From NCBI GenBank assembly GCA_946647055.1, contig CAMPCT010000012.1, forward strand, positions 1 to 23,098: a DNA stretch of 23,098 nt, in the 5' to 3' direction. Source of the DNA: an uncultured Atopobium sp. Lineage in GTDB: Bacteria; Actinomycetota; Coriobacteriia; Coriobacteriales; Atopobiaceae. The notes under the pieces were generated by a model that saw nothing but the letters and a program-made list of their open reading frames with translations, was not told the DNA's origin and made no database searches. The position numbers and the translations under genes were made by a program. How positions within the stretch are numbered: position 1 is the first letter of the stretch; every line of letters begins with the position of its first letter. Below, piece after piece: positions 1-5,928 of this stretch.

Positions 1-552
1 CTCGACGACGCCCTGGGCATCTACCTGCCGCTCATCGTCGTCAACTGCATCGTGCTGGGCCGTGCCGAGATGTTCGCGTCCAAGAACGGCCCGGTCCTGG
101 CCGCCGTCGACGGCCTGGGCATGGGCCTGGGCTTCACCATCTCGCTCGTGTGCATGTCTGCCATCCGCGAGCTGCTCGGCGCCGGAACCCTCCTGGGCTT
201 CCAGGTCATGCCCTCGTTCCTCGAGCCCATGATCATCATGGTCACCCCTGCCGGCGGCTTCGCCGTGCTTGGCCTGCTCATCGCCGCCTCCGTGTGGCTG
301 GAGCAGAGCCGCGCCCGCAAGGCCGGCCTGCCCGTGCCCGAGGCCGCCGAGACCCCCTGCGCCGCCTGCCCCATCGACTGCGGCGTCAAGGACCCCACCG
401 ACGCCTCCTGTGCGCTGGGTGAGGCCACCGTCGAGAAGATCGAGGCGGCCGTCGTCGAGGCCGTCTCCGCCGCGAAGGCCGAGGAGGAGGCTGCTGCCGC
501 GCAGGCCGTCGCCGCCCCAGATGCCTCCAAGCCCGAGGGGAGTGATGCATGA
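1..552 (+). CDS. rnfE: Rnf complex subunit RnfE (5' truncated by window edge)
   Basis: This is an integral membrane subunit of the Rnf complex, which couples ferredoxin oxidation and NAD+ reduction to ion pumping across the cytoplasmic membrane. The frame is open from base 1, so the N-terminal part is missing; 183 residues are visible. The diagnostic RnfE/NqrD stretch [17 protein letters not shown] is followed by DGLGMGLGF and [13 protein letters not shown]. The Cys in VVNC corresponds to the conserved intramembrane Cys thought to help hold a [2Fe-2S] cluster shared with RnfA. After the last hydrophobic helix there is a soluble tail with a Cys cluster (CAACPIDC, then another Cys near base 409) and an Ala/Glu-rich end. 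The stop overlaps the rnfA start, so the two are translationally coupled. Identity is secure; the role of the Cys tail is unknown. Confidence 0.93.
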   Translation, partial: LDDALGIYLPLIVVNCIVLGRAEMFASKNGPVLAAVDGLGMGLGFTISLVCMSAIRELLGAGTLLGFQVMPSFLEPMIIMVTPAGGFAVLGLLIAASVWLEQSRARKAGLPVPEAAETPCAACPIDCGVKDPTDASCALGEATVEKIEAAVVEAVSAAKAEEEAAAAQAVAAPDASKPEGSDA

Positions 553-1142
553 TGGCGCAGTACGCATCCATCCTGTTCTCGATGATCCTTGTCAACAACT
601 ACGTGCTCGTCAAGTTCCTGGGCATCTGCCCCTTCCTGGGCGTCTCCAAGAAGATCGACTCCGCCGCCGGCATGGGTGCCGCCGTGACCCTGGTCATGGT
701 CATCGCGATCGCCGTCACGTGGCCCATCCAGCAGCTGCTTGACGCCTGGGGCCTGGGCTACCTGCAGACCATCGCGTTCATCCTGGTCATCGCCACGGTC
801 GTCCAGCTGCTCGAGATGGCCATCAAGAAGTTCGTCCCGCCCCTGTACGAGGCGCTGGGCGTGTACCTGCCGCTCATCACCACCAACTGCGCGGTCCTGG
901 GCGTGTGCATCCTCGCCATCGACGAGGGCTACAACTACCCGCAGGCGCTGGTCGCCGGCCTGGGCGCCGGCCTGGGCTTCCTGCTCGCCATGGTGATGTT
1001 CAGCGGCGTCCGCCGTCGTGTCGAAGAGGCCGAGCCGCCCGAGTGCTTCCGCGGCATGCCCATCACGCTCATTGCGGCCGCCATCACGGCCATGGGCTTC
1101 ATGGGCTTCTCCGGCGTCATCGAGCACCTGTTTGGCGCATAA
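549..1142 (+). CDS. rnfA: Rnf complex subunit RnfA
   Basis: This 197-residue integral membrane subunit has about six helices and is the usual length for RnfA. It pairs with RnfE in the membrane as part of the electron path of the Rnf pump. The family signature [18 protein letters not shown] lies at residues 14-31 and the second one, [13 protein letters not shown], at about 106-118. Cys27 and Cys114 match the conserved positions proposed to ligate the intramembrane [2Fe-2S] cluster. The N-terminal half of the family repeat is mirrored in RnfE ([10 protein letters not shown]), as expected for these two homologous subunits. The start ATG at 549 overlaps the rnfE stop (ATGA), and GAGGGGAG at 535-542 is a good ribosome binding site. 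A second ATG follows immediately at 552. The gene order E-A-B is the standard end of rnfCDGEAB operons. Confidence 0.95.
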   Translation: MMAQYASILFSMILVNNYVLVKFLGICPFLGVSKKIDSAAGMGAAVTLVMVIAIAVTWPIQQLLDAWGLGYLQTIAFILVIATVVQLLEMAIKKFVPPLYEALGVYLPLITTNCAVLGVCILAIDEGYNYPQALVAGLGAGLGFLLAMVMFSGVRRRVEEAEPPECFRGMPITLIAAAITAMGFMGFSGVIEHLFGA

Positions 1143-1157
1143 GGGAGGGGAATGCAG

Positions 1158-1985
1158 ATGAACTCGATCATTCTCACCATCGCCCTCATTGCCACCATCG
1201 GCCTTGTCGGCTCGATCATCCTGGTGGTTGGTTCGCGTGCCTTCGCCGTCGAGGAGGACGAGCGCCTGCCCGAGCTGGTGGCCATCCTTCCCGGCGCCAA
1301 CTGCGGCAGCTGTGGCTATCCCGGCTGCGAGGGCTACGCCAAGGCCATGCTCGACGGTGCCGCATGCAACGCCTGTGGGCCCGGCGGCGCGGCCGTCGCC
1401 AAGCAGCTCTCCGAGTACCTGGGCGTCGACGCCGGTGACGTGGCCGTCAAGCGCGCCATCGTCGCCTGCCGCGGTGCCAAGGACCGCCTGGTCATGAAGG
1501 AGCGCGAGACCTACGAGGGCGCTCCCAGCTGCCGCGTGTTCGCCACCATGAACCACCTCTCCAACTCGTGCACCGATGGCTGCATCGGCTTTGGCGACTG
1601 CGTCGCCACCTGCCCGTACGGCGCCCTCTCGCTCAACGAGAACAGCGTCGCCGTGGTCGACCCCTCCCTGTGCGTTGGCTGCGGGCTGTGCACCGAGGTC
1701 TGCCCGCGCCACCTCATCAGCCTCCAGGCGAAGAACCACGTCGACGCGGTGTCGTTCGTCCTGTGCCACAGCACGCTCATGGGCAAGAAGGCCAAGGAGG
1801 CCTGCGCCAACACCTGCCTTGGCTGCCGCAAGTGCGTCAAGGCCTGCCCCAACGGCTGCATCACGGTCGAGAACAACGTCGCGCACGTCGACATCACCAA
1901 CTGCATCGGCTGCGGCAAGTGCCGCGAGGCCTGCCCGGTCGGTGCCCTCAACCCCATGGCCTGGGTGGACAAGCAGGAGGGGTAG
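1158..1985 (+). CDS. rnfB: Rnf complex iron-sulfur subunit RnfB
   Basis: RnfB is the membrane-anchored iron-sulfur protein thought to receive electrons from reduced ferredoxin. An N-terminal hydrophobic anchor (residues 3-25) is followed by the RnfB Fe-S domain with CGSCGYPGC (Cys49, 52, 57) and Cys73. Four ferredoxin-type motifs then follow: Cys138-152 (CTDGCIGFGDCVATCP), Cys172-182, Cys220-230 and Cys249-259, each of the last three being CxxCxxCxxxCP. This implies several [4Fe-4S] clusters. I chose ATG 1158 (275 aa) because AGGGAGGGG at 1142-1150 then has a 7-nt spacer; the in-frame ATG at 1152 would leave only 1 nt. It begins 15 nt after the rnfA stop and closes the operon, being followed by a terminator. 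Confidence 0.95.
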   Translation: MNSIILTIALIATIGLVGSIILVVGSRAFAVEEDERLPELVAILPGANCGSCGYPGCEGYAKAMLDGAACNACGPGGAAVAKQLSEYLGVDAGDVAVKRAIVACRGAKDRLVMKERETYEGAPSCRVFATMNHLSNSCTDGCIGFGDCVATCPYGALSLNENSVAVVDPSLCVGCGLCTEVCPRHLISLQAKNHVDAVSFVLCHSTLMGKKAKEACANTCLGCRKCVKACPNGCITVENNVAHVDITNCIGCGKCREACPVGALNPMAWVDKQEG

Positions 1986-2021
1986 ACCCCAGCCACACCC
2001 CGGCTCACATGTTGCCCAACT

Positions 2022-2062
2022 GACCGAAACCAGCGCTTCCACAGGCTGGTTTCGGTCTTTTT
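2022..2062 (+). terminator. Rho-independent terminator of the rnf operon
   Basis: A perfect 13-bp GC-rich stem (GACCGAAACCAGC at 2022-2034 pairing with 2045-2057) with a 10-nt loop is followed directly by a run of five T at 2058-2062. It lies 36 nt after the rnfB stop and separates the operon from the convergent hydrolase gene. Confidence 0.93.
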
Positions 2063-2086
2063 GGCACCATCTTGAAAGGCCATCTG

Positions 2087-2117
2087 CTGGACAAAGGTAC
2101 CTGTTACCTTTGTCCAG
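2087..2117 (-). terminator. Hairpin at the 3' end of the hydrolase gene, without a U tract
   Basis: A perfect 13-bp inverted repeat (CTGGACAAAGGTA at 2087-2099 and its complement at 2105-2117) with a 5-nt loop begins directly after the stop codon of the minus-strand hydrolase gene. Its placement suggests a transcript end or mRNA-stabilising hairpin for that gene. No T run follows on either strand, so it is not a classical intrinsic terminator. Confidence 0.5.
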
Positions 2118-2858
2118 TCACTCCTGTGCGGGGAGGTCCGCGATTGCCTCCGCCGTGACCTCCTGCTGCTCCCGTGCGGTGACGGCTGCCTCGCCGTCGC
2201 CGTCCTGCGGGCCATAGTCACCAAACTGGGCGTGGTTGCCGCCCTCGATGACAAGCTCCTCGGAGCCCTCGGGCAGGAGCTCCCGCGCCTCCTCGTACCT
2301 GTCGCGGTCGAGCACGCCGTCGTTGCTGCCCACCACCTGGAGCACGTGCTCCGACGTTCCGGAGAGGTCGACGGCGGGGTAGGCGGCTAGCAGCACGACT
2401 CCCTCGAACTCGTCCTGATGTCGTGCGAGGTAGTCTGCCGCGACGACGCCACCTAGGGAGTGGCCACCCAGATACCAGGTGTCTACCTGGGGAAACTGCG
2501 CGATGACGCCGTCAGCCGCATCCATGTCGAGAATGGCGAGGTTGAGGGTTGGTTGAAGGTTAATACAGAGTATCCCTCGCTCTGCGCAGGCCATGAGAAG
2601 CGATGCATAGGCCTCGGGTTCGACCTTTCCGCCGGGGTAGAAGACGAGCCCACAGCGGATGTCCGTGGGGACGAAGGCAGTCGAGCCGTCGGCCAGCTCG
2701 GTCACGGTGACCTCGTCCGAACCCTCAAGGGCCTCGAGGGCGGCGGCGTCGGCATGGTAGTAGTCGCTCGCGTACCACAGGAAACCCGCAATGACGACGG
2801 TCGTCGCGATGATGACCGCGACGAGAATCCGCCGCAGCATATGCCCCTTGTCTGACAT
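2118..2858 (-). CDS. Membrane-anchored alpha/beta hydrolase
   Basis: This 246-residue protein has an N-terminal membrane anchor (about residues 10-30, rich in I, V and A, after Arg9-Arg10). The rest should lie outside the membrane and is an alpha/beta hydrolase of the type often annotated as alpha/beta hydrolase_5. LVFYPGGKVEPEAYA (71-85) resembles the oxyanion-hole region of that group. The nucleophile elbow is GGHSLGG with Ser134; GSNDG gives the likely acid Asp180; GGNHAQFGDYG gives the catalytic His209. The substrate cannot be told from sequence. The start is ATG at 2858, preceded by GGGAGGT on the minus strand; an upstream in-frame ATG would add 39 residues that do not look like a family N-terminus. 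It is convergent with rnf and divergent from the sigma-factor gene. Confidence 0.88.
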   Translation of the reverse strand: MSDKGHMLRRILVAVIIATTVVIAGFLWYASDYYHADAAALEALEGSDEVTVTELADGSTAFVPTDIRCGLVFYPGGKVEPEAYASLLMACAERGILCINLQPTLNLAILDMDAADGVIAQFPQVDTWYLGGHSLGGVVAADYLARHQDEFEGVVLLAAYPAVDLSGTSEHVLQVVGSNDGVLDRDRYEEARELLPEGSEELVIEGGNHAQFGDYGPQDGDGEAAVTAREQQEVTAEAIADLPAQE

Positions 2859-3009
2859 GATGACCTCCCGGGGACACTGTAGCACGCCCGGTTCCTTGTC
2901 AGGAAACGGGCGGATATTGCTATTTGCCATATTCTGTTTCGTCCAGACCACGCTCGGCCACTCGTGGTGGTTCATACCTCATAATGGAGAGAGAAATAGT
3001 AGGCTGCGT
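2859..3009. promoter_or_regulatory. Divergent intergenic region between the hydrolase and sigma-factor genes
   Basis: This 151-bp stretch is visibly more AT-rich than the flanking genes around 2911-2940 and 2971-3000. It must carry the promoters for both divergent genes unless transcription reads in from elsewhere. I could not pick convincing -35/-10 pairs on either strand, so the assignment rests on position and composition only. It contains the dyad at 2886-2911. Confidence 0.45.
2886..2911. promoter_or_regulatory. Inverted repeat, possible operator or leader hairpin
   Basis: GCCCGGTTCC (2886-2895) and GGAAACGGGC (2902-2911) form 10-bp arms with one mismatch around the 6-nt spacer TTGTCA. 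It lies 17 nt upstream of the ribosome binding site of the minus-strand hydrolase, in the divergent region. It could be a regulator binding site or a 5' leader hairpin of the hydrolase mRNA; the sequence alone does not decide. Confidence 0.4.
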
Positions 3010-3594
3010 GTGACGTTTACATTGGGGGAGGTGGTGGCGCTGGCAGAGTCGGACGAGGCGGTCTATCGCCACTATCTCGCGACGGGTAGCGAGGATGACC
3101 TGCGCGTTCTTCTCGAGCGTCATCGAGAGGGCCTGACGCTCTTTGCCAACGGCACCGTACGTGACCTCGACGAGGCGGAGGAGGTCATGCTCGACACCCT
3201 TGCGGTGGTTGCCTCGGGCACGACACGCTTCGACGGTCGCAGCAGCTTTCGCACTTGGCTCTTCTCCATTGCGCGCAAGCTCGCGGTGAGTCGCGTCCGC
3301 AAGTTCCGCTTCCTGCTGGAGCCCCTCGAGGACCGCCCGGACGAGTCCTCCCAGCCGCCAGACTTCCAGATTCTCTCCGAGGATCGCAACCGAGTTCTCT
3401 ACCGAGCGCTCGATAGACTTACGCCAGACTACCGGCAGGTGCTCTACCTGCTGTTCTTTGAAGATATGAGTGTTGAGGACGCCGCGCGTGTCATGAGAAA
3501 GAGCGTCAAACAGGTCTACAATCTCTCGTACAGGGGGAAACAGGCCCTACGTGACGAACTGACGAGGATGGGATTCACCGATGCGGACGTCTGA
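3010..3594 (+). CDS. RNA polymerase sigma factor, sigma-70 family (ECF-like)
   Basis: This roughly 194-residue protein has the two-domain layout of an ECF-type sigma factor. Sigma region 2 spans about residues 15-100; FRTWLFSIARKLAVSRVRK (80-98) is its typical end, where core RNA polymerase and -10 DNA are contacted. Sigma region 4 spans about 128-183; LTPDYRQVLYLLFFEDMSVEDAA and the following segment form its helix-turn-helix. The start is uncertain. In-frame GTGs lie at 3010, 3031 and 3034, and GGGGGAGG at 3024-3031 sits too close to 3034 to be ideal, so I give the longest plausible form. Its 3' end overlaps the next gene by 14 nt. It heads a series of membrane-protein genes including a PrsW-type protease, which suggests control by regulated proteolysis. 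Confidence 0.88.
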   Translation: MTFTLGEVVALAESDEAVYRHYLATGSEDDLRVLLERHREGLTLFANGTVRDLDEAEEVMLDTLAVVASGTTRFDGRSSFRTWLFSIARKLAVSRVRKFRFLLEPLEDRPDESSQPPDFQILSEDRNRVLYRALDRLTPDYRQVLYLLFFEDMSVEDAARVMRKSVKQVYNLSYRGKQALRDELTRMGFTDADV

Positions 3595-3892
3595 CGAACA
3601 GCTTGACGAGATCCTGGGGCGCTCTGCTCGCCTCAAGGCTCGCGTCGCCATGCGCCGCGTCATACTGGCCGACTCGCTTGCGGCCGTCGCCTGCCTCGTG
3701 CTTCTCGTCGTTGTCGCAACGTCCCTTCCCAACCTGGGCGGAAGTGTCATCAACCCATCCGAGGGCCAGTATGGGAGCCTCATCCTTGACGGCCCCAACC
3801 TGGGCCGTGCGGTCATCTGCCTGCTCGCCTTCCTGCTGGGTGTCTTCGTGACCCTGCTCAGCATCCACTTGCGAAAGATTCGCGGAAAGTAG
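3581..3892 (+). CDS. Small two-helix membrane protein, candidate anti-sigma factor
   Basis: The 103-residue product has a short charged N-terminus (1-26: acidic, then Arg/Lys-rich), one membrane helix at about 27-49, an outside loop of about 27 residues, a second helix at about 77-97 and a basic tail. The ATG lies inside the end of the sigma-factor gene (14-nt overlap), so translation is coupled, which is the position typical of a cognate anti-sigma gene. However, there is no HxxxCxxC zinc-binding anti-sigma motif and the cytoplasmic part is very short. The loop and second helix (YGSLILDGPNLG, then AFLLGV) resemble the protein at 5442-5810. I do not recognise the family; the anti-sigma role is inferred from position only. 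Confidence 0.75.
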   Translation: MRTSDEQLDEILGRSARLKARVAMRRVILADSLAAVACLVLLVVVATSLPNLGGSVINPSEGQYGSLILDGPNLGRAVICLLAFLLGVFVTLLSIHLRKIRGK

Positions 3893-3900
3893 CGCCGCGC

Positions 3901-4686
3901 ATGAGTGCCCTCACCCTCATCGCCGACGTTATGGAAATGGCCGTCCTGGCGGCCGTCACGGTCTTTCTTTTCCGGCGTGCCGATGCGAGCGAGAGGCGTT
4001 CGCCCGTCATGTTCATGGCATTCGCCAATGCGTCGTACATGACGAGCCAGCTCTATTGGGTTGCCCACGAGTTCCTGACCAGGGAGGCAATCTACGCGTT
4101 CTCGGCCATCGACATCGCTTCGGCGGGCTTCTACCTCCTGTGTGGGGCATCCATCGCCATGACGCTTGACAGCCGCGTCCACCTCGACCGCACCGTGCTT
4201 GCCATCGCGACCGTCATCACCTTTGGCCAGACGATCCTGTGGGGCATGTGGACCGGCGCTTGGTTCAAGGACGCCGTGGGTGGGCTTCCCCTGTGGTATG
4301 CGACCTATTACGTCGTGCTGGCCGTACGGGACGCCCCATCGTTCACCAAGCTCGAGTCGCGTCTCATCGTCTTGGGCTTCGTTGCCACCGTCATCCTGCA
4401 GGTCTGGAGCTTCTCCACCCGGGATAGCTACGGCCCCAGGGTCGACATCGTCTGCTGCTGCCTCCTGCTTGCCATCTTCGTGGTGTTGCTGGTGATGCTC
4501 CTGCGCGGGTGGAACGATGTCGACAACATCGAGACGACCGTCGCCCGCGCGTCCGTCTGCCTCCTCTGGGCCTGGGGCTCCTCGTACCTCTCGTATGAGC
4601 CGTTCTACACGGCCTTCGTCTTCTTGGGTGTCTCGATGCTGCCCCTCATTTCCATAGCGATCGTGAGGAGGGTCGAGGCCGCATGA
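3901..4686 (+). CDS. Polytopic membrane protein of unknown function
   Basis: The 261-residue product is almost entirely hydrophobic, with about eight or nine predicted membrane helices (for example near residues 5-24, 34-54, 64-87, 98-118, 150-170, 175-200 and 235-257) and short charged loops. Three adjacent cysteines lie in one helix (VDIVCCCLLLAIF). No catalytic motif or known family signature is visible. It starts 8 nt after the preceding small gene and its stop overlaps the protease start (ATGA), so it is clearly part of this transcription unit. It could be a sensor or a partner of the protease; that is speculation from context. No strong ribosome binding site precedes the ATG, so coupling to the upstream gene is likely. 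Confidence 0.82.
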   Translation: MSALTLIADVMEMAVLAAVTVFLFRRADASERRSPVMFMAFANASYMTSQLYWVAHEFLTREAIYAFSAIDIASAGFYLLCGASIAMTLDSRVHLDRTVLAIATVITFGQTILWGMWTGAWFKDAVGGLPLWYATYYVVLAVRDAPSFTKLESRLIVLGFVATVILQVWSFSTRDSYGPRVDIVCCCLLLAIFVVLLVMLLRGWNDVDNIETTVARASVCLLWAWGSSYLSYEPFYTAFVFLGVSMLPLISIAIVRRVEAA

Positions 4687-5324
4687 TCTATTCCGAGAAC
4701 ATCCTCCTGTGCATCGCGATTCCCCTGATGGTCACCCTCGTCTTCCTGCGTCGGAGTGCCCAGAGGTTCACGATCTCCTTCCTCCTGGGCATGGGCGCCT
4801 GTCTACTCTCGGCCTACATCAGCGGGTACGTGGGACTCGTCACCCAGGCGTCGTCGACGGACACGGCGGTGTACTTCTCGCCGGTCATCGAGGAGACCAT
4901 GAAGCTGCTGCCCATCGTGTTCTTCCTCAGCCTGTACGAGCCCAACGAGGGCGAGATGCTTCCCTGCGCCATTGCCTTGGGGGCGGGGTTTGCGACCTTC
5001 GAGAACTGCTGCTACCTGCTTGCCGTGGGGTCCGAGAGCCTGAGGTTCACGCTGGTGCGCGGCTTCGCCGTGGGCGTGATGCACATCGTGAGCATGGTGG
5101 CGATGTCGTTGGGCATCCTGCTTGCCCGCCGCTATCACACGCCGCCGCTTGCCGGCAGCGTTGGCGCGCTGGCCATGTCGACCACATTCCACGCCCTGTA
5201 CAACCTGCTGGTCTCGGAACCGGGTATACCGTCCTACATTGGATTCGCCCTTCCCCTGCTCATGACGGGGCTCCTCTTCATTCCGTATCGGCGCATGATG
5301 ATGCAGGTGACCGACACCCAGTGA
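4683..5324 (+). CDS. PrsW-family intramembrane metalloprotease
   Basis: The 213-residue multi-helix membrane protein carries the PrsW family motifs in order: SPVIEETMKLLP with Glu70-Glu71 and Lys74, GAGFATFENCCYLL with Glu107-Asn108, RGFAVGVMHIVSM with His134, and TTFHALYNLL with His170 and Asn174. The Glu and His residues are those expected to bind the catalytic metal inside the membrane. In Bacillus subtilis, PrsW makes the first cut in the anti-sigma factor RsiW; this family knowledge makes its location three genes downstream of a sigma factor suggestive. The start ATG overlaps the preceding stop by 4 nt and GAGGAGGG at 4665-4672 is a good ribosome binding site with a 10-nt spacer. The substrate is unknown; the small two-helix proteins on either side are candidates. 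Confidence 0.87.
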   Translation: MIYSENILLCIAIPLMVTLVFLRRSAQRFTISFLLGMGACLLSAYISGYVGLVTQASSTDTAVYFSPVIEETMKLLPIVFFLSLYEPNEGEMLPCAIALGAGFATFENCCYLLAVGSESLRFTLVRGFAVGVMHIVSMVAMSLGILLARRYHTPPLAGSVGALAMSTTFHALYNLLVSEPGIPSYIGFALPLLMTGLLFIPYRRMMMQVTDTQ

Positions 5325-5441
5325 TTCCCGGCGCAATCGCGCACGGATGACCAATTTGCCCCATCGACAGAATTCATGTGAGAAACGCGCCTTTTCGCTG
5401 CGACCAATCGACGTAGGGTAGGTCTCTCGAAAGGCGAAGCC
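5325..5441 (+). promoter_or_regulatory. Intergenic gap that may hold a promoter for the small gene and the giant gene
   Basis: This 117-bp gap is the only real break in the series from 3010 to the window end. It is more AT-rich than its surroundings at 5349-5400. The heptamer GACCAAT occurs twice (5349-5355 and 5402-5408), each followed within about 15 nt by ATCGAC. I see no terminator hairpin with a T run and no confident -35/-10 pair. A separate promoter here, perhaps used by the upstream sigma factor, is plausible but not shown. Confidence 0.4.
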
Positions 5442-5810
5442 ATGCGGTACGACACGGATTCGGCGCTGCGCGAGCTGGTGGCTCGTGGCACGCTCATCCG
5501 GCAGAGGCGGGAGCGCAGGGTCACACGGACCCTTGCCGGTCTGTCGCTGACCTGCGGCTCGTTGCTCGTGACCTGCATCATGCTCCTCATCCCCAAAAGC
5601 CCTGCGGACGCACCCATGGCGGCGTACGGCGCCTTCCTCCTGCCCGGCGAGGCGGGGGGCTACGTGCTGGCAGGGGTCATCGCGTTCGCGCTTGGTGTGG
5701 CGTTTGCCGTCATCTGCGTGAAGAGGGGCGGCAACAAGCTTGGCAATGACCGGGCCGTTTCAAACGAAGGCCTGGTAGAAGGCGTAAAGAAGGATGGTAC
5801 TCATGTCTGA
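5442..5810 (+). CDS. Small two-helix membrane protein, likely paralogue of the 3581-3892 product
   Basis: The 122-residue product has a basic N-terminus (Arg-rich to residue 29), a membrane helix at about 29-50, a short outside loop, a second helix at about 73-93 and a 29-residue charged cytoplasmic tail. The segment YGAFLLPGEAGG followed by AFALGV aligns without gaps with YGSLILDGPNLG and AFLLGV in the protein at 3581-3892, and the overall topology is the same. The last 8 nt overlap the start of the giant gene, so the two are co-translated. The family is unrecognised. It could be a second regulator in the sigma/PrsW pathway or a helper for export or anchoring of the giant protein. Confidence 0.75.
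   Translation: MRYDTDSALRELVARGTLIRQRRERRVTRTLAGLSLTCGSLLVTCIMLLIPKSPADAPMAAYGAFLLPGEAGGYVLAGVIAFALGVAFAVICVKRGGNKLGNDRAVSNEGLVEGVKKDGTHV
5789..5794 (+). promoter_or_regulatory. Ribosome binding site deciding the start of the giant gene
   Basis: GAAGGA is placed 8 nt before ATG 5803. This, together with the signal peptide that follows, fixes the start even though it lies within the preceding coding sequence. Confidence 0.75.
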
Positions 5811-5928
5811 CGCAACGATGCGCAACGAGTCGGGAAGCCTGCGGGGTCGCCTGCTTCTCTCGCTTGCCCTCTTCGTCACACTTGCGGTGGCGGGCCTCAT
5901 GCTCGCGCCGCCGACCTTGGCGTTTGCC
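5803..5928 (+). other. Signal peptide of the giant protein
   Basis: Residues 1-16 carry Arg7, Arg14 and Arg16. A hydrophobic core follows at 17-35 (LLLSLALFVTLAVAGLMLA), then an AFA|EE cleavage site between residues 42 and 43. This is a classical Sec signal and shows that the protein leaves the cytoplasm. Confidence 0.88.

Noticed and set aside
21..2042. 673-codon minus-strand open frame across the rnf genes
   Set aside because: It is opposite recognisable rnfE, rnfA and rnfB and has low-complexity content; a codon-bias shadow.
2859..2975. 39-residue N-terminal extension of the hydrolase frame
   Set aside because: ATG 2858 has a GGGAGGT site and is followed directly by a membrane anchor; the extension has no such support.
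2791..3009. Upstream extension of the sigma-factor frame to ATG 2791
   Set aside because: It would overlap the start of the divergent hydrolase gene and its control region, and the added residues do not resemble a sigma-factor N-terminus.
2984..3013. Nine-codon open frame ATG...TGA just before the sigma-factor gene, its stop overlapping GTG 3010
   Set aside because: No ribosome binding site precedes it and there is no attenuator-like structure, so a leader peptide cannot be supported.
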